Origin: JAWPMT01 sp965242775
Lineage (GTDB): Bacteria; Bacteroidota; Bacteroidia; Cytophagales; Cyclobacteriaceae
Reading direction: 5' to 3'
Length of the DNA stretch: 64,000 bases
Assembly: GCA_965242775.1 (NCBI GenBank)
Contig: CBDETI010000034.1
Coordinates: 124,001 to 188,000, forward strand
The translations under genes and the position numbers were made by a program. Under the pieces are notes generated by a model. It had not been told where the DNA came from. It searched no databases and worked only from the letters and a program-made list of their open reading frames with translations. This document shows positions 33,101 through 41,353 of this stretch, piece by piece (the stretch's first letter is position 1; the number at the start of each line of letters is the position of its first letter).

Positions 33101-34748
33101 GCAATACGCCAAACACCCTAACTACAAAGCCCCCACGGGCCCCAGCCTTCATGCCAAATCCTGGCAAACCGAAGCACCTTTGCGAATGCTGTTGAACAAC
33201 CTCGATGCAGAAGTCGCCGAAGACCCTGAAAAACTTGTCGTCTACGGAGGTACGGGACAGGCAGCACGTGATACAAAGGCTCTTCAGAAGATCATCGAAT
33301 GCTTGCTGCATCTGGAAAACGATCAAAGTTTATTGGTACAATCAGGAAAACCAGTGGGCATCCTAAAGACACACGAGGAAGCTCCCCGGGTACTCATTGC
33401 GAACTCTAACCTGGTGCCGGAATGGGCAACCTGGGACCATTTCAATGAACTAAAAGAGAAGGGGCTCATGATGTATGGACAAATGACTGCTGGCAGCTGG
33501 ATATACATTGGCAGTCAGGGGATACTCCAGGGCACTTATGAAACTTTCGCCGCCTGTGCTCGCCAGCACTTCGGAGGAGACCTAAAGCATCAACTGTTGG
33601 TAACAGGCGGTCTCGGTGGGATGGGCGGAGCTCAACCTCTGGCAGCTACCATGGCTGGCGCCGCCTTCTTAGGGGTGGACGTTGACCCCAAACGTATTCA
33701 AAAAAGGCTTGATACCCGATACATCGACCGAATGACCTATTCCTATGAGGAGGCACGAAGGTGGGTGCTGGAGGCAAAGGAAAGAGGTGAAGCCCTTTCG
33801 GTAGGTCTTGTTGGAGATATCGGAGACGTCCTGGAACAGCTACTTCAGGATGGGATCATCCCGGATGTGCTTACTGACCAAACCTCGGCACACGACCCCT
33901 TATATGGGTATGTACCAAATGGTATGTCCCTTGATGCTGCAGAAAAGCTGCGAGCATCAGACCCGGTAGCCTACCGGGAAAAATCCATCACGAGCATGGC
34001 AAGGCACGTAGGATTGATGCTGGAAATGCAAAAGAAAGGAAGTATCACCTTTGACTATGGAAATAACTTAAGGGCCTTCGCCCAGGAAGGTGGCGAGGCC
34101 AATGCCTTTGACTTCCCTGGGTTTGTACCAGCCTACATCAGACCACTTTTTTGTGAAGGTAAAGGTCCATTCCGGTGGGCTGCGCTTTCCGGTGATCCGG
34201 AAGATATCTACGCCACGGACCAGGCGCTGATAGAAGCTTTCCCGGAAAATCATCATTTGATCAACTGGTTGACACAGGCGAAAGACAAAATCGCTTTTCA
34301 GGGTCTCCCCTGTCGTATTTGTTGGCTGGGGATGGGCGAACGAGAAAAAGCCGGATTGATATTCAATGACCTGGTGCGAACAGGCAAAGTCAAAGCGCCG
34401 ATCGTCATTGGCAGGGACCATCTTGATTGCGGATCTGTCGCATCACCTAACAGAGAGACTGAAGGGATGATCGATGGATCAGATGCGGTATCGGATTGGC
34501 CTTTATTAAATCTTATGGCCAACACGGGAGGAGGAGCTACCTGGGTTTCCTTTCATCACGGTGGTGGCGTAGGCATTGGCTATTCGCAGCATGCCGGAAT
34601 GGTAGTACTTGCAGATGGTACCGATCGTGCTGACCGTTGCTTGAAAAGAGTTCTGTACAATGATCCGGCAATGGGAATACTTCGTCACCAAGATGCCGGT
34701 TACGCCGACGCTGTTGCAAACGGGAAGCAATTTGGCCTGGACCTATGA
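33078..34748 (+). CDS. hutU: Urocanate hydratase
   Basis: A 556-residue NAD+-dependent urocanase that adds water to urocanate to give imidazolonepropionate. The family core begins with APTGPSLHAKSWQTEAPLRML, the nucleotide-binding glycines are in TGGLGGMGGAQPLA, and the active-site cysteine region is DHLDCGSVASPNRETEGM. Two starts are possible: the ATG at 33078 gives a 23-bp overlap with hutH, and an ATG ten codons earlier (33048) gives 53 bp. I prefer the shorter. It overlaps hutI by 4 bp. Confidence 0.95.
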   Translation: MTPSKFIEQYAKHPNYKAPTGPSLHAKSWQTEAPLRMLLNNLDAEVAEDPEKLVVYGGTGQAARDTKALQKIIECLLHLENDQSLLVQSGKPVGILKTHEEAPRVLIANSNLVPEWATWDHFNELKEKGLMMYGQMTAGSWIYIGSQGILQGTYETFAACARQHFGGDLKHQLLVTGGLGGMGGAQPLAATMAGAAFLGVDVDPKRIQKRLDTRYIDRMTYSYEEARRWVLEAKERGEALSVGLVGDIGDVLEQLLQDGIIPDVLTDQTSAHDPLYGYVPNGMSLDAAEKLRASDPVAYREKSITSMARHVGLMLEMQKKGSITFDYGNNLRAFAQEGGEANAFDFPGFVPAYIRPLFCEGKGPFRWAALSGDPEDIYATDQALIEAFPENHHLINWLTQAKDKIAFQGLPCRICWLGMGEREKAGLIFNDLVRTGKVKAPIVIGRDHLDCGSVASPNRETEGMIDGSDAVSDWPLLNLMANTGGGATWVSFHHGGGVGIGYSQHAGMVVLADGTDRADRCLKRVLYNDPAMGILRHQDAGYADAVANGKQFGLDL

Positions 34749-35977
34749 CTAAAGTAATTGGTCCATTTTCTCAACTTATCACGTTAAAAGGTTTACCCTT
34801 AAGGGGGCCTATCGCCGATAGTGACTTAGAGGTGATAACGGATGCCGGGATATTGGTCGAGGATGGAACCATAACCCAGGTCGGCAGGTGGAAATCAATA
34901 CGAGATCAGGCATCGGAAATAGACGAGATCAGCCAACCCATGGTGGCCTTACCAGGATTTGTGGACAGTCATACCCATCTCTGCTTTGGTGGTAGCCGAC
35001 AAAGAGACTATGCACTACGCGTGGCAGGAAAGACTTACCTAGAAATTGCAGCCGAAGGCGGAGGTATCTGGGATACTGTGCAAGCGACAAGATCCTGTTC
35101 CCAAGAAGTGCTAATGACTGATCTTATCACCAGATCAGCAAAACAGGCGGCGAACGGAATCACGACATGTGAGGTAAAAAGCGGCTACGGCCTTTCAGTG
35201 GACCAAGAACTAAAAATGTTGATGGCGATCAAGCAGGCCACTCAAGAGGCGGATATTGACTTGGTGCCTACCTGCCTGGCTGCCCATACACTGCCGAAAG
35301 ATTTTGCGGGCGACAGGCAAGCATATTTGCAAGGTGCCCTTACGGAACTATTGCCACAGGTGAAGAGGCTCGATCTCGCACATCGGGTGGATATTTTCAT
35401 TGAAGACGGAGCGTTCTCTCCCGAGGAAGGCAAAAACTACTTGCTTAATGCCAGGAAGTTGGGATTTGACATCACTGTACATGGAGATCAGTTTACTACC
35501 GGAGGAAGTCAGATAGCTATTGAAACCGGAGCAAGTTCCGTTGATCATCTGGAAGCCAGTGGTGATAAAGAAATTCAGGCACTAGCAAAAGCCAACATTG
35601 TATCGACGGCACTACCCGGAGCATCGCTCGGTTTAGGCTGTGCTTTTACTCCAGCCAGAAAAATACTGGATCAAGGCGGGATACTTGCCATCGCCAGCGA
35701 CTGGAATCCTGGATCCGCACCAATGGGTGATTTGCTCACGCAAGCTGCGATTCTAGGGACTTATGAGAAATTATCAACCGCCGAGACACTTGCGGGACTT
35801 ACCTTCCGCGCTGCCTCCGCACTAAAGCTGGCAGATCGTGGAATGCTGGCAACTGGAACAATCGCCGACCTGACCGGGTTTCCGACGGCTGATTACAGGG
35901 ATATTTTATATTACCAGGGACAAATGAAGCCCTCCAAAGTTTGGAAGAAGGGGCTCAACGTCGTAAGCAATGAGTAA
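34745..35977 (+). CDS. hutI: Imidazolonepropionase
   Basis: A 410-residue amidohydrolase that opens imidazolonepropionate to N-formimidoyl-glutamate. The metal-binding HTH motif is in GFVDSHTHLCFGG, further metal-binding histidines are in VHGDQF, and the aspartate in IASDWNPGSAP closes the site. AARS/dihydroorotase-like flanking beta-sandwich segments are present at both ends. Overlaps hutU by 4 bp and hutG by 8 bp. Confidence 0.96.
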   Translation: MTKVIGPFSQLITLKGLPLRGPIADSDLEVITDAGILVEDGTITQVGRWKSIRDQASEIDEISQPMVALPGFVDSHTHLCFGGSRQRDYALRVAGKTYLEIAAEGGGIWDTVQATRSCSQEVLMTDLITRSAKQAANGITTCEVKSGYGLSVDQELKMLMAIKQATQEADIDLVPTCLAAHTLPKDFAGDRQAYLQGALTELLPQVKRLDLAHRVDIFIEDGAFSPEEGKNYLLNARKLGFDITVHGDQFTTGGSQIAIETGASSVDHLEASGDKEIQALAKANIVSTALPGASLGLGCAFTPARKILDQGGILAIASDWNPGSAPMGDLLTQAAILGTYEKLSTAETLAGLTFRAASALKLADRGMLATGTIADLTGFPTADYRDILYYQGQMKPSKVWKKGLNVVSNE

Positions 35978-36899
35978 AGGACTCCAAGACAATCCCTGGC
36001 AAGGCCGGGTGGATAATCCAAATAATTCCGAAACAAGACGTTGGCATCAAAGCGTATTGGTTGGCGATATTAATGACGCACCAAAAGCAGATTTCGCCCT
36101 GGCCGGTTATGCAATCGATGAGGGAGTAAAACGAAACAAAGGCCGAATTGGTGCGGCCGAAGGCCCAAATGCCATAAGGAAGGCTTTGAGCTCATTTGCG
36201 TGGCATAGCAAACACACCTTACTGGACATTGGCGACAGCTATTGCCATGGCTCCAAGTTGGAAGCTGCTCAAGCAGAATACGCTTCGAAAATTGCCGGAT
36301 GCCTAAATAAGGGGGTAAAAACCATCGGTCTCGGGGGAGGGCACGATATCGCTTTCTCGCATTACACTGGAGTCAGGGCAGCATTCCCTGACAAGAAAAT
36401 TGGAATAATTAACCTCGATGCGCATTTTGACCTCAGAACACCGGAACCGCTAACCTCTTCCGGAACACCATTCTATCAAATAGCACAGCAGGAAGAGCAA
36501 CTGCATTACCTCTGTATCGGCATTCAGGAATACGGCAACACACAAAAATTATTTAATACCGCGCAGCAACTGCACGTTAAGCACTTTCTAAGATCCCAAC
36601 TTCGGGAAAATTTGGCAGCAGTACTCACAACCGTTGAGGTATTTAGCAAAACGGTTGATGTCGTATACCTAACTGTGGATCTGGATGGGTTTGACCGTAC
36701 TGTTGCGCCGGGAGTAAGTGCACCCACTACAGATGGCTTGCTTATCCATGAAGTCTTGCCGATCATTCATCAGTTGGCGACAAGCAAAAAATTAAAGGCT
36801 TGCGATTTCGCAGAGTTAAATCCATCCTATGATCAGGATGCAGCTACCGCGAGGCTCGCGGCCTATCTCATTTTTGACCTACTCAAATACTGGATTTAG
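35970..36899 (+). CDS. hutG: Formimidoylglutamase
   Basis: A 309-residue ureohydrolase (arginase family) that splits N-formimidoyl-glutamate into glutamate and formamide. The two-manganese site is complete: GGGHD, NLDAHFDLR and VDLDGFD. It is the last hut gene, so the operon encodes the four-step route to glutamate without a formiminotransferase. The end overlaps by 4 bp a small convergent gene. Confidence 0.94.
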   Translation: MSKGLQDNPWQGRVDNPNNSETRRWHQSVLVGDINDAPKADFALAGYAIDEGVKRNKGRIGAAEGPNAIRKALSSFAWHSKHTLLDIGDSYCHGSKLEAAQAEYASKIAGCLNKGVKTIGLGGGHDIAFSHYTGVRAAFPDKKIGIINLDAHFDLRTPEPLTSSGTPFYQIAQQEEQLHYLCIGIQEYGNTQKLFNTAQQLHVKHFLRSQLRENLAAVLTTVEVFSKTVDVVYLTVDLDGFDRTVAPGVSAPTTDGLLIHEVLPIIHQLATSKKLKACDFAELNPSYDQDAATARLAAYLIFDLLKYWI

Positions 36900-37081
36900 A
36901 ACTTCGCATCCGCACTTAGTGCAGACCTGATCTCCTTCAACGCATTTTCCTGATAGGAAGTAGCCTCGTTGATTTTTCGAACCCTTTGCACATGTTCCAT
37001 ATATCCCAGTACATCCATTTGGTCGCCAGGGGTAAGTTCCAGAAACTTTTTCAGCAGATTTGTCTCGATGGTCGTTTTCAT
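36896..37081 (-). CDS. Small helical protein of unknown function
   Basis: A 61-residue frame with ATG start and no membrane segment. It is mainly alpha-helical by composition (LLKKFLELTPGDQMDVLGYMEHVQRVRKI, then NALKEIRSAL). The pattern loosely resembles small antitoxin-like or DUF2281-like helical proteins, but there is no toxin gene beside it. It overlaps the convergent hutG stop by 4 bp. It could be spurious; good helical periodicity and normal codon use favour a gene. Confidence 0.5.
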   Translation of the reverse strand: MKTTIETNLLKKFLELTPGDQMDVLGYMEHVQRVRKINEATSYQENALKEIRSALSADAKF

Positions 37082-37189
37082 AGCTCTTGAACGTTTGAGT
37101 GAAGCTATACGCTCGTGACAAGCTGGAAAAAAACCTGCGATTCAATGGGTCAAAAACTTGCTGACCGAGCAAAATATCGCTTTTTACAA

Positions 37190-37213
37190 TTATATGTAAC
37201 TACATTATATGTA
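37190..37213. repeat. AT-rich direct repeats upstream of the pirin gene
   Basis: TTATATGTA occurs at 37190-37198 and 37205-37213, 15 bp apart, and is followed by the palindromic GTATATAC/ATACGTAT region at 37211-37222. Possible operator or promoter region for the pirin gene 60 bp downstream. Confidence 0.3.
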
Positions 37214-37277
37214 TATACGTATTTATATTACGAAACTGATTTTTGAAGCCATTAGGTATTAAATGAGGAGGCATGAC

Positions 37278-37988
37278 ATGAAATACGTACTACACACATC
37301 AGACAGTCGCGGAACCGCTTTCTTCGGTTGGCTGCATAGCAGGCACACATTCAGCTTTGGACGATACTACGATCCGCAACGGATCCATTTTGGCGCGTTG
37401 CGAGTGCTCAACGATGATATAGTCGAAGGCGGCCAGGGGTTTGGCAGCCATCCTCACGACAACATGGAAATAGTTTCAATTCCACTGTCAGGTGCTTTGG
37501 CGCACAAAGACAGCACCGGCAACACAGAGGTCATACATACCGGAGACGTCCAAATCATGAGTGCAGGAAGTGGTTTGACCCACTCCGAGTTCAATCATAG
37601 CAGGGATGAAAAGGTGAACTTTCTGCAGGTCTGGGTACTCCCGAAATTGCAGGATATCTCTCCAAGGTATGATCAGAAAACCTATTCGACTGATGGCAGA
37701 AAAAACAGACTACAGACGATTGTAGCCCCCGACAATGATGAAGCACTTTGGATCAATCAAGACGCTTGGTTCCACCGTCTGGAGCTGGACAAGGGCAAAC
37801 ACTTCGACTACCACACCCACCAACAAGAGAATGGTATCTATGTTTTTGTCATCGAGGGTACCCTGGAGGTGAAAGGTATTCCACTCAAAACAAGAGATGG
37901 CATAGGTATCTACGAAAAGACAGACATTGAACTGGAAGCCAAAGAAGCGACCCAGTTATTGATAATCGAAGTGCCAATGACTCCCTGA
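37278..37988 (+). CDS. Pirin-family cupin protein
   Basis: A 236-residue bicupin of the pirin family. The N-terminal cupin has the iron-site pattern GSHPHDNMEI and HSEFN, equivalent to the three His and one Glu of human pirin. Pirins have been reported as quercetinases or redox-sensitive co-regulators; the role here is unknown. The ATG at 37278 is preferred over one at 37263: GGAGG lies 7 bp before it, one of the few clear ribosome-binding sites in the window, and MKYVLH is the family N-terminus. Confidence 0.9.
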   Translation: MKYVLHTSDSRGTAFFGWLHSRHTFSFGRYYDPQRIHFGALRVLNDDIVEGGQGFGSHPHDNMEIVSIPLSGALAHKDSTGNTEVIHTGDVQIMSAGSGLTHSEFNHSRDEKVNFLQVWVLPKLQDISPRYDQKTYSTDGRKNRLQTIVAPDNDEALWINQDAWFHRLELDKGKHFDYHTHQQENGIYVFVIEGTLEVKGIPLKTRDGIGIYEKTDIELEAKEATQLLIIEVPMTP

Positions 37989-38047
37989 TCAGACAGGCAC
38001 TTTTTTGGCACCCATTTTGCATAGTGCTGCTTCAAATTGATTCTGCT

Positions 38048-38739
38048 ATGAGAAATGCACTATTCTTGGTTGGTATATTGGTGGCAATCGGCTGTCAGGA
38101 GGATGACGCTTTGGTAGACAACTGCCCTTCAGATCTGGTTTGCACTTTGGAATTCAGAACAATCGGTGTAGACGTTTATTCAAATGGCGCTCCCCTGGTG
38201 TTTGACGAATACATAGTTACCGATCTTGAAACCGGTGAGCGGATAGAATTTGAAGAAGATTGGTCAAGTATCCCAGGCACTTATGTCATAGCAACTGATG
38301 CATTGGTGGATAAAGTCAAGCAATCGGGTAGCCGATTCTTACTTGAAGGCTTCACGGATGGTGTGAAGATCTTCGAAAAAGTATACCTGGTTGGACATGA
38401 TTGCTGCCACATTATATTGATAGAGCAGTGTGATGAAGACCTCCTTTGTACTGAAGAGTACCGCTCTATCATTGTAGACATAACCAATGCGGACGGCTCT
38501 CCGCGAGTTTTCGATAGCTACACGGTAACTAATGTTAGAACAGGGCAAGAGCTGCAATTAAGTCGGTCCGATATCCTAAATGAAGGCAGCTACATCATCG
38601 CTGAGGATAATATGATAGACGAAGTAGCCATGTCAGGTACACCCTTTTCTATTCCGGGGGTTCACGGAAGGGAGCAGATACCATGGAAACCACCTACCTC
38701 ATAGGTCATGATTGCTGTCATGTAATTCTAATTGATTAG
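38048..38739 (+). pseudogene. Two-domain lipoprotein with a frameshift in the second repeat
   Basis: A lipoprotein with signal peptide and lipobox (AIGC) followed by QEDD. The mature part is two tandem repeats of about 100 residues. Repeat 1 runs from CPSDLVCTLEFRT to VGHDCCHIILI. Repeat 2 starts CDEDLLCTEEYRS. The open frame stops at 38704 in an unrelated tail, but a -1 shift near 38676-38683 restores METTYLIGHDCCHVILID, the exact counterpart of the end of repeat 1, to a TAG at 38737-38739. The gene is therefore frameshifted or misread at one base. The ATG at 38048 is chosen over an upstream GTG (38024). The HDCCH motif could bind metal. Function unknown. Confidence 0.75.
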
Positions 38740-39162
38740 CGGTCCGGGTCGAGTAGTACCTCCCGGTTATAGTACCATACAGACTTGTGCAGCCGGTTTC
38801 TAGACTTATCTGAGAAAAGGACAGTGGGTACAATCGCCGCGAGCGAAAAGGACTGCCAACAGATTTTGCGTACTTCTGTCCGCCGCAGTGGTCGTGGCCA
38901 AGACGCCAATCACCGAAGCACCATACCACACCCAACTTACCCGGTCATACTTTTGGTACCAACGAAACTCAACACTTGAATCCTGATACCTGAGTAACTC
39001 CAGCTTGAAGTCACGAACCTTTAGTTTCTGGCCGTCGCGCATAAGTTTATTTCCTTGCCAATAAACCGTTTCTTTTTCGTACTTTTCTTTAAGCGATTGT
39101 CCTGGGAGGAAATGCATGGACAATAGAAAAGCAAATAACAGCAGACAATATTTAAGGGGCAT
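38736..39162 (-). pseudogene. Small secreted/membrane protein with C-terminal frameshift
   Basis: Starts MPLKYCLLLFAFLL with a signal peptide, then a charged domain (GNKLMRDGQKLKVRDF) and a hydrophobic segment (WVWYGASVIGVLA). The open frame ends at 38806 with an unlikely tail. Removing one base from the A-run at 38846-38849 joins NLLAVL to FSLAAIVPTVLFSDKS and then RNRLHKSVWYYNREVLL, ending at 38736. That tail (K-S-x-W-x-Y-N) is like those of many small Bacteroidota membrane proteins. The restored stop overlaps the restored stop of the convergent lipoprotein by 2 bp. Function unknown. Confidence 0.65.
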
Positions 39163-39265
39163 TGGAACAAGGGGTTTCAGATGACAAACGAACCGGTAAA
39201 ATAACGTCATACAGCCTAATAGAGTATTTTTCCTTAAATTCGAAGCAAAAATCCAATTTGACGTT

Positions 39266-39842
39266 TTGAGAGCTGTTCAAGAAGAATGGAAGACGTACAT
39301 CTATCCTGAGACCGGCAAAAAATACCTTGTTTCAAGTTTTGGGAAAGTCAAAAGCATCAATGCAGATGGCAAGGAGTACGAGCACACGACCTACAAAAAA
39401 CAACAGGTATCGGTGCATCCCAACCACGAAGAAAAACGGTAAAAACACCCTGATATACCTTCACAAAGTCGTGGCTGATCTGTTCGTAGAAAATCCTCAA
39501 AATTTCCGTAGGCTGGTTTTCGCAGATGGCAACCCCCGAAAATTGCAAAGCAACCAACTTGAAGTACATCAGTGATGCCTGAATTCACTGAACTAAATAG
39601 GAACCGGACAAAACCCTACGATATCTACGAGAATTATACACCAAATGCCAAGCTACACACCCTCTAAAGTGGCCATTATAAAAAAGCGTGCATTGGAAAA
39701 TGAAAAAGACCAAAAAACACGCTGGACGATCATGGCCAAGCAATTCGGCATAGACACGAAACACCTCTGGATGATCCGAAAAGGTATTATTTGGGGTCAC
39801 GTAAAACCTGCCCGCGGCACAAAAGAAGCCACCGAAAAGTAG
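39266..39842 (+). pseudogene. Degraded NUMOD4/HNH-endonuclease-like gene, several frameshifts
   Basis: Pieces of one protein lie in different frames. Frame a: EEWKTYIYPETGKKYLVSSFGKVKSIN, the NUMOD4-like start (39281 onward; a TTG at 39266 may be the start). After the A6 run at 39395-39400 the frame changes to RYRCIPTTKKNGKNTLIYLHKVVADLF and ADGNPRKLQSNQLEV, an HNH-type core. Near 39573 it shifts to RTKPYDIYENYTPNAKL, and near 39650 to SKVAIIKKRALENEK, then MAKQFGIDTKHLWMIRKGIIWGH, a NUMOD1-like helix-turn-helix tail. At least three indels are needed. Proteins of this type are homing-endonuclease or phage-associated. Confidence 0.65.
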
Positions 39843-39893
39843 GCCTTCCTCGATTCTCCCAGCTCAAGGTCAGCCTGATGCCCATCGGCTTGA

Positions 39894-41288
39894 CTAGGCC
39901 TCCTGATTCAGGATTGTTGGAATTTCCGTGTCCTGGATAGACTTGTATCCCCCAGCAACGTCCACGATATCGTGAAGTCCCCTGGATTTTAGAATAGAAG
40001 CGAAAATCATTGATCGATAACCTCCCGCACAGTGAATATGATATTTCACATTTTGGTCCACTTCATGCATTGTATCGTTGATAAAGTCGAGGGGTAGATT
40101 GACGGCTCCTTCCACGTGACCCAGGTCGTATTCCGATGGTTTTCTCACATCCAGGACGTTTGCACCCTGTTGATAATCTTGGGCAAATTCTTCAGCGGAA
40201 ATGGAGGTAACTGCGTCTACTTCTTTTCCTGCTTGAACCCAGGCTGCCACTCCACCTTGCAAATAACCCAGCGTGTTGTCGTATCCAACCCTCGAGAGTC
40301 GGGTAACCACCTCCTCTTCCCGTCCCTCATCGGCAATAAACACAATGGGCTGTTGTAAATCCGGGATGAGTGCACCAACCCAGGGAGCAAAAGAACCATC
40401 CACACCAATGAAGATCGCATTAGGAACATGGCCTGCAGCATATTCTTGAGGTTTTCTGGTGTCCAGGACAAGGGCTCCTTCATGGTTCGCCATTGCCTCA
40501 AATGTTTCTGTACTAAGGGGCACATTGCCCTTTTCCAAAATAGCGTCCAATGCACGTGGATTCGCCTTGTTCATTGCAACATTTTGTGCAAAATATTGAG
40601 GTGGAGGTAGCAAACCATCGGTCACTTCCTTGATGAACTCTTCCCTGGTCATATTCTCCCGAAGCGCGTAATTGAATTTCTTCTGATTAGCCAGTGTATC
40701 TGTCGTCTCGCTACTCATATTCTTGCCGCAAGCGGAACCAGCACCGTGTGCCGGGTATACAATGACATCATCGGGTAGTGTCATGATCTTCTCTCTAAGG
40801 CTTTGATATAGCATGCCGGCCAGATCTTCCTGCGTCAAATCACCTTTCTGAGCCAGGTCAGGACGACCAACATCACCAATGAAAAGCGTATCGCCACTAA
40901 ATATTGCATGTTCTTTGCCTTGCTCGTCGATAAGCAAGTAGGTGGTACTCTCCAGTGTATGACCTGGTGTATGAAGTGCTTTCAGCTTTATCTTTCCTAT
41001 CTGAAAAACCTCTCCATCCACGGCCTCATGAAAAGCGAAATCAGCTTTGGCTCCGGGGCCATAGACAATGTCTGCCCCCGCTTTAGCAGCCAAGTCGACA
41101 TGACCTGACACAAAGTCGGCATGAAAGTGTGTTTCAAATACGTATTTGATTTTTGCTCCTTCTTTTTCTGCTTTTTGCAAATAAGGTGCAGATTCTCGTA
41201 GCGGATCGATGATCGCAGCTTCACCCTCACTTTCAACGTAGTACGCCCCTTGTGCAAGGCAGCCGGTATATATTTGTTCAACTCTCAT
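39894..41288 (-). CDS. Persulfide dioxygenase fused to two rhodanese domains (CstB-like)
   Basis: A 464-residue three-domain protein. Residues 1-245 are a metallo-beta-lactamase-fold persulfide dioxygenase: HFHADFVSGH (H54, H56, D58, H63), H110 in TPGH, D133 in SGDTLFIGDVGRPDL. Two rhodanese domains follow. The first lacks the catalytic cysteine (FIADEGREEE at the loop); the second has it, C420 in HCAGGYRS. The same order, with an inactive then an active rhodanese, is known in staphylococcal CstB, which oxidises persulfides to thiosulfate. The domain comparison predicts sulfide/persulfide detoxification. It lies 65 bp downstream of the SulP gene with its own -7 box. Confidence 0.88.
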   Translation of the reverse strand: MRVEQIYTGCLAQGAYYVESEGEAAIIDPLRESAPYLQKAEKEGAKIKYVFETHFHADFVSGHVDLAAKAGADIVYGPGAKADFAFHEAVDGEVFQIGKIKLKALHTPGHTLESTTYLLIDEQGKEHAIFSGDTLFIGDVGRPDLAQKGDLTQEDLAGMLYQSLREKIMTLPDDVIVYPAHGAGSACGKNMSSETTDTLANQKKFNYALRENMTREEFIKEVTDGLLPPPQYFAQNVAMNKANPRALDAILEKGNVPLSTETFEAMANHEGALVLDTRKPQEYAAGHVPNAIFIGVDGSFAPWVGALIPDLQQPIVFIADEGREEEVVTRLSRVGYDNTLGYLQGGVAAWVQAGKEVDAVTSISAEEFAQDYQQGANVLDVRKPSEYDLGHVEGAVNLPLDFINDTMHEVDQNVKYHIHCAGGYRSMIFASILKSRGLHDIVDVAGGYKSIQDTEIPTILNQEA

Positions 41289-41314
41289 TGTTCTTGTCTT
41301 CTACTTTTGAGGCA

Positions 41315-41322
41315 CAAAAATA
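41315..41322 (-). promoter_or_regulatory. -7 element of the persulfide dioxygenase gene
   Basis: The minus strand reads TATTTTTG, a perfect TAnnTTTG box, 26 bp before the ATG. A TTTG at 41348-41351 lies 25 bp further up, slightly too far for a standard -33 element. Confidence 0.45.
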
Positions 41323-41353
41323 CCTCTCCTTCTTTTCCTTTTTATTACAAATC

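Noticed and set aside
36879..37172. A 97-codon frame on the minus strand over the hutG end and the small helical gene
   Set aside because: Composition is unlike a protein and it overlaps two better-supported genes.
38680..38690. Programmed -1 frameshifting in the two-repeat lipoprotein
   Set aside because: No slippery heptamer at the switch point, and neighbouring genes also carry indels, so mutation or sequence error is simpler.
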